Shown here: positions 8,335 to 15,259 of the stretch, piece by piece | Layout: each line of letters opens with the position of its first letter | Numbering within the stretch: position 1 is the stretch's first letter | Origin: Flavicella marina | Lineage (GTDB): Bacteria; Bacteroidota; Bacteroidia; Flavobacteriales; Flavobacteriaceae | Assembly (NCBI RefSeq): GCF_009193215.1 | Contig: NZ_VYVA01000004.1 | Location: 248,001-312,000, forward strand | Reading direction: 5' to 3' | Length of the DNA: 64,000 nucleotides | The notes under the pieces: model-generated | The model's input: the letters and a program-made list of their open reading frames with translations, nothing else | What the model was told of the DNA's origin: nothing | Database searches by the model: none | Translations under genes and position numbers: made by a program

Positions 8335-8497
8335 AAAAAAAATCCTGGAACCTAACAACCAGGATTTTTTCACTTTAAAATTCTTTCTGAAAACTCTATG
8401 AAAAACAAGAACCTAACAACTTCTTTTTCAATCCTCAAACAATCAGTGAATCTTAAATACTAAACCAATCTAAATATGAAAATTATTATTTTTCTAT
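8335..8497 (-). ncRNA. Predicted small RNA, unit C of a tandem array
   Basis: Near-duplicate of unit B, about 163 nt on the minus strand. Hairpin 1 loop UUGUUAGGUU lies at 8410-8419 and the terminator loop at 8349-8358. The terminator (8335-8370) ends in eight U. The few base differences from unit B fall outside the loops and terminator stem. Confidence 0.72.
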
Positions 8498-8501
8498 ACC
8501 C

Positions 8502-8530
8502 CAAAGATACTCCTAACCTCTCTTCACAAA
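8502..8530 (-). promoter_or_regulatory. Promoter of small RNA unit C
   Basis: Minus strand TTTG (8527-8530), 17-nt spacer, TATCTTTG (8502-8509); identical to the unit A promoter. Confidence 0.75.
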
Positions 8531-8543
8531 TGCGCAAACTAAG

Positions 8544-8600
8544 TGAAACGTCTTTTTTGATGCGTGAAACGACATTTTTAACATCCGAAGCGATTGAAAC
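8544..8600 (-). promoter_or_regulatory. GTTTCA repeats upstream of unit C, third site displaced
   Basis: GTTTCA elements (TGAAAC on plus) start at 8544, 8565 and 8595. The first two keep the 21-bp step; the third is 30 bp on, with a degenerate copy (CGAAGC) at the expected 8586. Confidence 0.45.
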
Positions 8601-8603
8601 AAA

Positions 8604-8791
8604 AAATCTCTAAAAAAGAGAAAAGACCTAACAAAAATTTGCTCGGCCTTTTCGGTCTCAGGGTAGTTTAGATTGTTGTAATAGTACGATCTAACAGCAT
8701 AATAAAACACCTTCTCTAAACCATACTAATCCTGAAAAAAATCAACTAATATTAACTTACAAAAATGACCTCAACTAAAAATCAGATTTGT
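8604..8791 (-). ncRNA. Possible diverged fourth small RNA (unit D)
   Basis: Weak candidate. On the minus strand a hairpin AAAAGGCC/GGTCTTTT (8621-8652) contains UUUGUUAG at the 3' side of its loop and is followed by U-runs (8612-8617 and 8601-8606), like a terminator. A one-mismatch -7 box TATCTTTA lies at 8796-8803 and a GTTTCA element at 8859-8864. No -33 box was found. Confidence 0.3.
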
Positions 8792-8880
8792 ATTTTAAAG
8801 ATACAATAGTCTGTAACTGATCTTTCGGATTCTAATATGAAGTGGATAAAAAACCTGATGAAACACCCTTTTGGCAAGGC

Positions 8881-8914
8881 AAAAAAAATCCACTCAATGA
8901 AGTGGATTTTTTTT
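8881..8914. terminator. Intrinsic terminator of trmH
   Basis: Stem ATCCACT/AGTGGAT, loop CAATGA, flanked by A7 and T8, so it can work on both strands. It overlaps the trmH stop codon and separates trmH from the small RNA array. Confidence 0.8.
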
Positions 8915-9581
8915 AATTTGTTTCTTCGTAACGTTTCATTACACTGTCGATACTTTTAATAGACTTCTTGAGCCAATTCAAGTAGATTTCTTCACTTTCT
9001 TTTTCAGACAATTCCCAATCTACGCCACTTTTTCTCATCCTAGTTGAAACATCTTGCAATACAATAGCAGCAGCGACTGATACATTCAAACTCTCGGTAA
9101 AACCATACATAGGTACTTTTAAATGACCGTCTGCTTGTTCCAACATCATTTTAGAAACACCTTCTTTTTCAACACCAAATACAAAAGCAGATTTTTTTGT
9201 AACATCAAAATCACCAACAAATCTAGAAGTTTCATGTGGTGTTGTAGCAATGATTTGATAGCCCTGTGCCCGAACAGCATCTATACAAGCTTGTGTATTG
9301 TGTTCTTGTTGGTTGTACCTATGAAATGTCAACCATTTTTGTGAACCTTTACCTACTTGATTCGAAACATAGGTTTTGTACTTATTTTCTATAATATGCA
9401 TGTCTTGAATTCCGAAAACCTCGCAACTTCTAGTAATAGCACTTGTATTGTGTTTTTGGTACAAATCTTCCAAAATTACAGAAAAGTGACGCGTTCTATT
9501 TTTCAACACTTCCTGAAAAATTTCTTTGCGTTCTTCTGTAACTAAATCCTCTAAAAAAGCAGTTAATTTCTTAACATCCAT
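8913..9581 (-). CDS. trmH: tRNA (guanosine(18)-2'-O)-methyltransferase, SpoU family
   Basis: S-adenosylmethionine-dependent 2'-O-methylation of G18 in the tRNA D-loop. The 222-aa protein has the three knotted-methyltransferase (SPOUT) motifs: NTSAITRSCEVFGIQDMH (residues 45-62), FGVEKEGVSKMM (about 133-144) and PMYGFTESLNVSVAAAI (about 156-172). N-terminal residues 1-40 and a C-terminal extension with SEKESEEIYLNWLKKSI match TrmH length. rRNA-modifying relatives of the SpoU family share these motifs, so the substrate is likely but not proven. Six nt separate it from the upstream DUF6495 gene stop, suggesting one transcript. Confidence 0.87.
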   Translation of the reverse strand: MDVKKLTAFLEDLVTEERKEIFQEVLKNRTRHFSVILEDLYQKHNTSAITRSCEVFGIQDMHIIENKYKTYVSNQVGKGSQKWLTFHRYNQQEHNTQACIDAVRAQGYQIIATTPHETSRFVGDFDVTKKSAFVFGVEKEGVSKMMLEQADGHLKVPMYGFTESLNVSVAAAIVLQDVSTRMRKSGVDWELSEKESEEIYLNWLKKSIKSIDSVMKRYEETN

Positions 9582-9587
9582 TCGAAC

Positions 9588-10061
9588 TTATTTTTTTATT
9601 ATTTGAGCAATTGATTTGTATAAATGTCCTTTAGTCATAATCCCTCCTTTTTCAACCAAATCAAACAATTCTTCATTTCGTTCTTTGGTATAATTTTTAT
9701 GCGCGTAGAAATACTCTAAACTTGTATCACCTGCATTTTTGCTCAACCATTCAATGCCTTCTTTTTTCAAAAAATTTATAGAAGAATTTGTTGTTTTCAC
9801 CATAATACGTTCTATTAATGTAGACTGACATTTAAATAAATTGATACTCGTTTGCGAATAATGCTCAATAAATTCTGTTTTGGTCAACACATCATCCCAA
9901 ACAACATCGCTAAATATATTCAATTCTTCTTCAGCAACTTCTGGCTTTTCTATTTTAATGGTATCCCATTCTTTTACGTCAATTTTTTGAGACGCTAAAA
10001 ACCTTGCAAACTCCTCATGTAGTTCTTCAAATTGTTCTTTGGTTAGTTGTCTATATTTCAT
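9588..10061 (-). CDS. Conserved flavobacterial protein, DUF6495-like
   Basis: 157-aa soluble protein with no signal peptide or membrane segment. The N-terminus (MKYRQLTKEQFEELHEEFAR) resembles the flavobacterial DUF6495 family as I recall it. The body is acidic and helical; the C-terminus (IMTKGHLYKSIAQIIKK) is basic. Two ATG codons are adjacent (10064 and 10061); I chose the second. It sits between a racemase-like gene and trmH on the same strand, with 20 nt and 6 nt gaps. Function unknown. Confidence 0.75.
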   Translation of the reverse strand: MKYRQLTKEQFEELHEEFARFLASQKIDVKEWDTIKIEKPEVAEEELNIFSDVVWDDVLTKTEFIEHYSQTSINLFKCQSTLIERIMVKTTNSSINFLKKEGIEWLSKNAGDTSLEYFYAHKNYTKERNEELFDLVEKGGIMTKGHLYKSIAQIIKK

Positions 10062-10081
10062 CATTCTTATTTATTAACGTC

Positions 10082-10702
10082 TTATTTCAGTTGTTTTAAA
10101 ATTGTTTTTACTCCATAAGCGGGACTTGTGTAAATTTCTTTACTATACCCCTTAGCTTTTTCTATAGCACCCTCCATTGATGCTTGTGCTAAAAACACTA
10201 CGTCCACGGCATCTTGTTTTTCCAATAAACATTTTGCTATTTCCGATTCATATCGTTCAAAATCATTCTGCAGGTAATAGGTCCAAGCAGAAGAACAATC
10301 TATAGGGATAATCTCTATTGATTTACCCTGAGATTTAGCTGCTTCAGATAGTAAAACCGTACTTGCTAATTTGGTTGAATTCGCTGTGAATGCCAATCCG
10401 ATTTTTTTATAATTCTCCGATAAATAATTTGCAATGGGTCTATCGATTCGATGTACATTTTGTGTTGCGTCACAGGCAGTTCCTAAAGTTGAACATGTGC
10501 AAATAACCAACATTGGATCTGTTTTTTCAATCTTATTAATTTGATCTACAAATTTTATTTGATTGACTTCACCCATTTCTATCGCTTCAGCAAGTAAGGA
10601 CTCATTTACAAAATGCTGTATCTCAATATCAGAATTGAATTCTCTAACTAGGTTTTCGAATTTCGGAATGTGAATTTTAGAAGTATGTAGAAATGCTATC
10701 AT
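10082..10702 (-). CDS. Asp/Glu racemase-superfamily-like protein
   Basis: 206-aa cytoplasmic protein. ICTCSTLGTACD around Cys70 resembles the first catalytic-cysteine loop of aspartate/glutamate/hydantoin racemases (C-N/S-T), and IPIDCSSAW near Cys136 could provide the second. A Thr-Ala-Asn segment (FTANSTKLASTV) lies between them, as in that fold. The substrate is unknown, and the family includes members without racemase activity. It heads the three-gene run ending with trmH. Confidence 0.6.
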   Translation of the reverse strand: MIAFLHTSKIHIPKFENLVREFNSDIEIQHFVNESLLAEAIEMGEVNQIKFVDQINKIEKTDPMLVICTCSTLGTACDATQNVHRIDRPIANYLSENYKKIGLAFTANSTKLASTVLLSEAAKSQGKSIEIIPIDCSSAWTYYLQNDFERYESEIAKCLLEKQDAVDVVFLAQASMEGAIEKAKGYSKEIYTSPAYGVKTILKQLK

Positions 10703-10720
10703 AACTATGTCAATATAAAT

Positions 10721-10755
10721 AAAAAATCCACTAGCTCAATGAGTAGTGGATTTTT
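10721..10755. terminator. Intrinsic terminator after rplI
   Basis: Stem ATCCACTA/TAGTGGAT with loop GCTCAATGAG, flanked by A6 and T5. It closes the rpsF-rpsR-rplI operon on the minus strand. Confidence 0.75.
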
Positions 10756-10773
10756 ATATGATGTAATGTAAAA

Positions 10774-11220
10774 TTACTCAGCGATGATATCGAAAGTAAA
10801 CTCAGCAATAACAGTTCTGTGCAATCTTGCAACAGCATTGTATTTACCAGTTCTTTTGATCAATCCACCAGTTACTTTGATGAATTTTTTATCGATCTCA
10901 ACACCTGCTTTAGAAATTGCCTCAGCAACATCTATATTAGAAACAGAACCAAATAATTTAGTTCCCTCACCAACTTTAGCAGCAATTTTAATTTCTAATC
11001 CTTTGATAGCTTCTGCTACTTTCGCAGCTTCTTCTACAACTTTAGCCTCTTTAAAAGCACGTTGCTTTAAGTTTTCAGCTAATACTTTTTTAGCAGATCC
11101 TGTTGCTAAAACTGCATGTCCTTGAGGAATCAAAAAGTTTCTTCCGTATCCGTTTTTCACAGTTACGATATCATCTTTAAATCCTAAGTTTTCTACGTCT
11201 TGTTTTAATATAACTTCCAT
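10774..11220 (-). CDS. rplI: 50S ribosomal protein L9
   Basis: Component of the large ribosomal subunit that binds 23S rRNA. The 148-aa length and the N-terminal signature EVILKQDVENLGFKDDIVTV followed by GYGRNFLIPQG are typical. The C-terminal domain has the LFGSVSNIDVAEAI segment. Last gene of the rpsF-rpsR-rplI operon, 15 nt after rpsR. Confidence 0.98.
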   Translation of the reverse strand: MEVILKQDVENLGFKDDIVTVKNGYGRNFLIPQGHAVLATGSAKKVLAENLKQRAFKEAKVVEEAAKVAEAIKGLEIKIAAKVGEGTKLFGSVSNIDVAEAISKAGVEIDKKFIKVTGGLIKRTGKYNAVARLHRTVIAEFTFDIIAE

Positions 11221-11235
11221 GTCGTATCTACTATA

Positions 11236-11532
11236 TTATTTTAATAAATCTCCAACATAAGGCATTAAAGCCAAGTGACGAGCTCTTTTGATAGCTACAG
11301 AAACTTTACGTTGGTACTTTAAAGATGTTCCAGTCAAACGACGAGGTAAAATTTTACCTTGCTCATTTACTAAATACATTAAATAATCTGCATCTTTATA
11401 GTCAATGTACTTAATTCCATTTTTCTTAAATCTACAGTATTTAGATTCTTTTTTAGTATCGATATCTAATGGAGTAAGGTATCTTACATCACCTTGTTTA
11501 CCTCCTTTTGCTTGTTGATCAATTGACGCCAT
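11236..11532 (-). CDS. rpsR: 30S ribosomal protein S18
   Basis: Small-subunit protein of 98 aa. [20 protein letters not shown] and [16 protein letters not shown] are the S18 core; the C-terminus [16 protein letters not shown] is typical for Bacteroidota. Middle gene of the operon, 5 nt after rpsF. Confidence 0.98.
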   Translation of the reverse strand: MASIDQQAKGGKQGDVRYLTPLDIDTKKESKYCRFKKNGIKYIDYKDADYLMYLVNEQGKILPRRLTGTSLKYQRKVSVAIKRARHLALMPYVGDLLK

Positions 11533-11537
11533 AATTC

Positions 11538-11879
11538 TTATTTTTTAGCAGATTTAACACGTTCTCTTCTTTTCTCAGCCCAAGCAGCAGCGTGTTTGTC
11601 TAACTTTACAGTTAAGTAACGCATAACGCTATCATCTCTTCTGAATTCTAATTCAAAAGCAGCTAAGTTAGCTCCTTCTAAGTTAAACTCAAATAAGTGA
11701 TAAAACCCACTTTTTTTCTTTTGAATTGGGTAAGCTAATTTCTTAAGCCCCCAGTCTTCTTTGTGAATCATCTTGGCACCTTTAGAAACAAGATAGTCCT
11801 CAAACTTCTGTACTGTTTCCTTTACCTGAACATCAGATAAAACGGGATTCAAAATGAAAACAGTTTCGTAATGATTCAT
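11538..11879 (-). CDS. rpsF: 30S ribosomal protein S6
   Basis: Small-subunit protein of 113 aa that pairs with S18 on 16S r[22 protein letters not shown] at the N-terminus and [20 protein letters not shown] identify S6. First gene of the operon, with its own promoter at 11912-11941. Confidence 0.98.
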   Translation of the reverse strand: MNHYETVFILNPVLSDVQVKETVQKFEDYLVSKGAKMIHKEDWGLKKLAYPIQKKKSGFYHLFEFNLEGANLAAFELEFRRDDSVMRYLTVKLDKHAAAWAEKRRERVKSAKK

Positions 11880-11911
11880 AATTAATTAATTTAATATTAT
11901 TTTTAAGGCTG

Positions 11912-11941
11912 CAAATATAGTGAAGTTTCTTTAGTTAACAA
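11912..11941 (-). promoter_or_regulatory. Promoter of rpsF-rpsR-rplI
   Basis: Minus strand TTG (11939-11941), 19-nt spacer, TATATTTG (11912-11919), matching the flavobacterial consensus. The leader to the rpsF ATG is about 28 nt. Confidence 0.75.
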
Positions 11942-12039
11942 TACCCAAATACAAGTTTTTATTTCCCAATTCACCAAAGGACAAATCTCATAGAAATCAG
12001 TGCGTTACCCAAAAGGTCGGGCTTTCACTACTCGCTTTT

Positions 12040-12172
12040 TATAACATGGTCACTTCGACAGGCTCAGAGAACAGATTATAAAAGAGCTCAAACACAACGT
12101 TCAATCCCTAACGCAAAAAGAACTCCCTATAAAACCAATGGACACTGAGCTTGCCGAAGTGACCATGCTATA
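12040..12172. repeat. MITE-like element with 28-bp imperfect inverted repeats
   Basis: The left arm 12040-12067 and right arm 12145-12172 are inverted copies matching at 25 of 28 positions; the core is CACTTCGACAGGCTCAG. The 77-bp interior has no coding frame. Both ends read TATA. A related core occurs between thrA and thrB. The right end stops 18 bp before the pepT -7 box. The interval 11942-12039 holds nothing that I recognise. Confidence 0.7.
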
Positions 12173-12189
12173 AATCACCAATGATTCCT

Positions 12190-12197
12190 TATTTTTG
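12190..12197 (+). promoter_or_regulatory. -7 promoter box of pepT
   Basis: TATTTTTG fits TANNTTTG and lies 21 nt before the pepT ATG. Its TTG could be mistaken for a start codon in frame with pepT. No good -33 box. Confidence 0.55.
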
Positions 12198-12218
12198 ACA
12201 AAAATTAAATTCCATCAC

Positions 12219-13445
12219 ATGCAAGCGATATTAGACCGTTTTATAAAATACATAAAAATAGATACGCAATCAGATCCTAACAATCCTGAATTCCCGAGTA
12301 CTAAAAAACAATGGAATTTAGCAAAATTATTAGTTGAAGAATTGAATTCTATTGGCATGACTGATGTTACACTTGACAAAAACTGTTACATCATGGCTAC
12401 ACTGCCTAGCAATATCGAACACACGGTACCAACCATCGGTTTCGTGGCGCATATAGATACGAGCCCTGATTTTTCAAGCACAAACATCAATCCTCAAATC
12501 CATGAAAATTACGACGGAAAAGACATTGTACTCAACAAAGAACAAAACATTATTCTTTCTCCTGATTATTTTGAAGATCTGTTATTGTACAAAGGTCAAA
12601 CACTGATCACGACAGATGGTACTACTCTACTGGGTGCCGACGACAAAGCAGGAGTCACGGAAATTGTTTCTGCGATGGAATACCTTATCAAACATCCAGA
12701 GATCAAGCATGGAAACATAAGAATTTGTTTCACTCCAGATGAAGAAGTCGGAAAAGGCGCTCATTTATTTGATGTAGAAAAGTTCGGAGCAGATTGGGCA
12801 TACACCATGGATGGTAGTGAAATCGGAGAATTAGAATATGAAAATTTTAACGCAGCGAGCGCCAAAATAACAATACACGGTAAAATTGTACATCCAGGAT
12901 ATGCCAAAGATAAAATGGTAAATGCAATTACACTCGGCAACGAATTCGCATCAAGACTTCCACAAAACGAAGTACCTGAAAAAACGACTGGTTACGAAGG
13001 ATTTTTCCATCTTCATACATTCAATGGCTCTATAGAAAAAACAGTTTTAGAATATATTATTCGAGATCATGACAACGATTTGTTCGAAAACAGAAAAGCA
13101 TTGATACGTAATATTGCAAAAGAAATGAATACAGAAAACGATTCAGCAACTATCGATATTGAAGTAAAGGATCAGTATTTCAATATGAAAGAAAAAATAG
13201 AACCCGTAATGCATATAGTCACTATTGCAAAAAACGCCATGGAACAAGCAGGCATTAAACCAATTATAAAAGCCATTCGAGGCGGAACAGATGGTTCACA
13301 GTTGTCTTATAAGGGATTGCCTTGCCCTAACATTTTTGCAGGTGGACATAATTTTCATGGCAAATATGAATATGTACCTGTAGAATCTATGCTCAAAGCA
13401 ACCGAAGTAATTGTAAATATTGCACAAATAGTAGCTCAGCGATAA
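12219..13445 (+). CDS. pepT: Peptidase T (aminotripeptidase)
   Basis: Zinc-dependent M20B exopeptidase that releases the N-terminal residue of tripeptides in the cytoplasm. From the ATG at 12219 it is 408 aa, the same length as E. coli PepT. The metal ligands are visible: HID (His78, Asp80), LLGADDKAG (Asp), TPDEEVGKGA (Glu-Glu), MDGSEIGE (Asp) and AGGHNFHGKYEYV (His). An upstream in-frame TTG at 12195 belongs to the promoter box and is not used. Single gene; lysA follows 153 nt later. Confidence 0.96.
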   Translation: MQAILDRFIKYIKIDTQSDPNNPEFPSTKKQWNLAKLLVEELNSIGMTDVTLDKNCYIMATLPSNIEHTVPTIGFVAHIDTSPDFSSTNINPQIHENYDGKDIVLNKEQNIILSPDYFEDLLLYKGQTLITTDGTTLLGADDKAGVTEIVSAMEYLIKHPEIKHGNIRICFTPDEEVGKGAHLFDVEKFGADWAYTMDGSEIGELEYENFNAASAKITIHGKIVHPGYAKDKMVNAITLGNEFASRLPQNEVPEKTTGYEGFFHLHTFNGSIEKTVLEYIIRDHDNDLFENRKALIRNIAKEMNTENDSATIDIEVKDQYFNMKEKIEPVMHIVTIAKNAMEQAGIKPIIKAIRGGTDGSQLSYKGLPCPNIFAGGHNFHGKYEYVPVESMLKATEVIVNIAQIVAQR

Positions 13446-13598
13446 ATTTAACACATCAATCTGCGAATACAAATTAAGACTCAAAAAATCACTTGTTTAA
13501 ATTTCAACATTCTGTGTTATTTTGATAAAATCAGCTAAAAACACGTTATATTTTAAAGAATAGTTGAATCTTTGCATAAGAATTACAATTATATAAAA

Positions 13599-14804
13599 AT
13601 GGAAAATCAACACCTTTTATCTTTAGTCGAAAAATATGGAGCACCTCTTTATATTTACGATGCAAACAAAATTGAATCACAGTATAACCGCATGATGAAT
13701 GCATTTTCTGGGGTAAAAAATGTAAAGATAAATTATGCGATAAAATCAAATACAAATATCAATGTATTAAAAATATTAAATCGTTTGAACTCAGGTACAG
13801 ACTGCGTTTCTATTCAAGAAGTAAAATTATGTATCCATGCAGGTTTTGATGTCAAAAATATTTCTTACACGCCTAACGGAGTTTCGTATGAAGAAATCGT
13901 AGAAGCAAAAAATTTGGGTGTAAAAATTACTTTGGACAACTTATACAGCTTAGAAAAATTTGGTAAAGATTTTCCAAACTATCCTGTTGCAATTAGAATG
14001 AACCCACATGTGATGGCAGGTGGAAATGCGAAAATTTCTGTAGGTCATATCGATTCTAAATTCGGAATCTCGGTATCTCAAATAGATACTATTTTAGAAG
14101 TAGTTTCTAGAACCGGAATGACAATCAACGGAGTGCATATGCATACTGGATCTGATATTTCAAATTTAGAAGCTTTTGTAGAAGCAACAGAAGTTTTATT
14201 AGGAATCGCCAAAAGATTTGATACCATTGAGTTTGTAGATCTAGGTAGTGGATTCAAAGTACCATACAAACCAGGTGACAACGAAACAGATTTAGAGCAA
14301 TTGGGTGTATTACTAGGTACTAGTTTTAATGCATTCTGCGAAGCATATGGAAAAGAATTGACTTTGATTTTTGAACCTGGTAAATTCTTAGTGAGTGAGG
14401 CTGGTAAATTCTTGGCTACAGTAAACGTAATCAAAGAAACACCAAACATTACTTTTGCAGGTATTGACAGTGGATTAAACCATTTGATTCGCCCGATGAT
14501 GTATGATGCATACCAACATATTACAAATATTTCTAACCCTGAAGGTGAAGAAGAAGAGTACTCTGTTGTAGGTTACATCTGTGAAACTGACACCTTTGGT
14601 GCAAAAAGAAACTTAGGCAAAGTTACAGAAGGTGATGTTTTGTGTATTCACAATGCTGGAGCTTATTGTTTTTCTATGGCTTCAAATTACAACTCTCGTT
14701 TTAGACCTGCTGAAGTAATGGTTTACAACGGACAAGATTATTTGATACGTCAAAGAGAAACGATGGAAGACATCCTTAAAAATCAAATAGAAGTTGCTTT
14801 TTAA
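13599..14804 (+). CDS. lysA: Diaminopimelate decarboxylase
   Basis: PLP enzyme for the last step of lysine synthesis, meso-diaminopimelate to L-lysine and CO2. From the ATG at 13599 the protein is 401 aa. The PLP lysine is in NYAIKSN (Lys49). Other family marks are HMHTGSDI, DLGSGFKVPY, EPGKFLVSEAG (phosphate and dimer contacts) and ICETDTFG (substrate and active-site Cys from the partner subunit). An upstream in-frame start would add nine atypical residues. It is separated from thrA by a strong terminator, yet both serve the aspartate family. Confidence 0.95.
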   Translation: MENQHLLSLVEKYGAPLYIYDANKIESQYNRMMNAFSGVKNVKINYAIKSNTNINVLKILNRLNSGTDCVSIQEVKLCIHAGFDVKNISYTPNGVSYEEIVEAKNLGVKITLDNLYSLEKFGKDFPNYPVAIRMNPHVMAGGNAKISVGHIDSKFGISVSQIDTILEVVSRTGMTINGVHMHTGSDISNLEAFVEATEVLLGIAKRFDTIEFVDLGSGFKVPYKPGDNETDLEQLGVLLGTSFNAFCEAYGKELTLIFEPGKFLVSEAGKFLATVNVIKETPNITFAGIDSGLNHLIRPMMYDAYQHITNISNPEGEEEEYSVVGYICETDTFGAKRNLGKVTEGDVLCIHNAGAYCFSMASNYNSRFRPAEVMVYNGQDYLIRQRETMEDILKNQIEVAF

Positions 14805-14828
14805 TAGCCGATTCTATATAAAAAACAC

Positions 14829-14863
14829 AAGCGACTAAAATCGAATTTTTAGTCGCTTTTTTT
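14829..14863 (+). terminator. Intrinsic terminator of lysA
   Basis: Twelve-bp stem AAGCGACTAAAA/TTTTAGTCGCTT followed by T7. Strong. Confidence 0.88.
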
Positions 14864-14988
14864 ATTTATACACTTGTTTTTACTAGAATTTCAAACGCAA
14901 ACTTTCCATTTGTATTTTATTCTTTAGAAAAGGATATAATTATGTACATATTTTTCAAGTATAAAAGTGCATTTTTAATAGATTTATT

Positions 14989-14996
14989 TATATTTG
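14989..14996 (+). promoter_or_regulatory. -7 promoter box of the threonine operon
   Basis: TATATTTG matches TANNTTTG. Transcription would start about 15000-15003, that is, at or next to the ATG of the leader peptide, so the leader may be translated without a 5' UTR. Confidence 0.6.
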
Positions 14997-15000
14997 CATC

Positions 15001-15102
15001 ATGATTTTTTCAAAAGAAAACATACTTACTACAAACACTCCTAATACGTTAGGAAATATTTCTACATTTTCTACTAGAAATACGATTACCCTTTGGGGTT
15101 AA
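15001..15102 (+). CDS. Threonine operon leader peptide (attenuator)
   Basis: Thirty-three-codon frame directly behind the promoter and upstream of thrA. It encodes eight Thr and four Ile, including the run LTTNTPNT and the end NTITLWG. Thr and Ile are the two amino acids sensed by the classic enterobacterial thr leader, so ribosome stalling on this peptide probably controls thrABC. Downstream hairpins are GTCTA/TAGAC (15131-15146) and an AT-rich GAAATAC/GTATTTC stem (15165-15196) with only a weak T-tract. No typical terminator is visible, so the read-out mechanism is uncertain. The rest of 15103-15259 has no other gene. Confidence 0.68.
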   Translation: MIFSKENILTTNTPNTLGNISTFSTRNTITLWG

Positions 15103-15259
15103 TTCATCATTACATATCAATAAATCCTGCGTCTATATCGTTAGACTCACGTGTTAGCACAGGTGAAATACTTAATGAAACTATTCATCGTATTTCTTTC
15201 AAAATCAATGCAAATTCAAATACTCTTTCTATTTTTGAGGGAGTTAAAAAAAATAAAAA

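Larger units (their letters stand above)
7896..8600. repeat. 302-bp tandem repeat carrying the small RNA units
   Basis: Two full copies and one partial copy with a 302-bp period: the -7 boxes are at 7898, 8200 and 8502 and the two B/C terminators at 8033 and 8335. In the promoter stretch copies 1 and 3 are identical, while copy 2 differs mainly in the spacer and just upstream of the -33 box; both boxes are unchanged. The third copy diverges after about 8560. Confidence 0.85.

Noticed and set aside
8174-8401. 75-codon plus-strand frame across the small RNA array, with a seven-residue repeat (ET-S/T/N-F/Y)
   Set aside because: The repeat comes from the 21-bp GTTTCA spacing. The frame has an upstream stop in the first copy and a different end in the third, while promoter boxes, loops and terminators on the other strand are kept.
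7896-8600. Repeats considered as a CRISPR array
   Set aside because: Units are 302 bp long and nearly identical throughout, with no short repeat/unique spacer pattern and no cas gene.
8513-8710. 65-codon minus-strand frame over the third repeat copy
   Set aside because: It runs through the unit D hairpin and promoter C upstream region, has no family features, and is not kept in the other copies.
15165-15200. Hairpin upstream of thrA as a classical attenuation terminator
   Set aside because: Stem is AT-rich with internal gaps, and the following tract (TTTCTTTC) is not a U-run; kept only as a possible structure.
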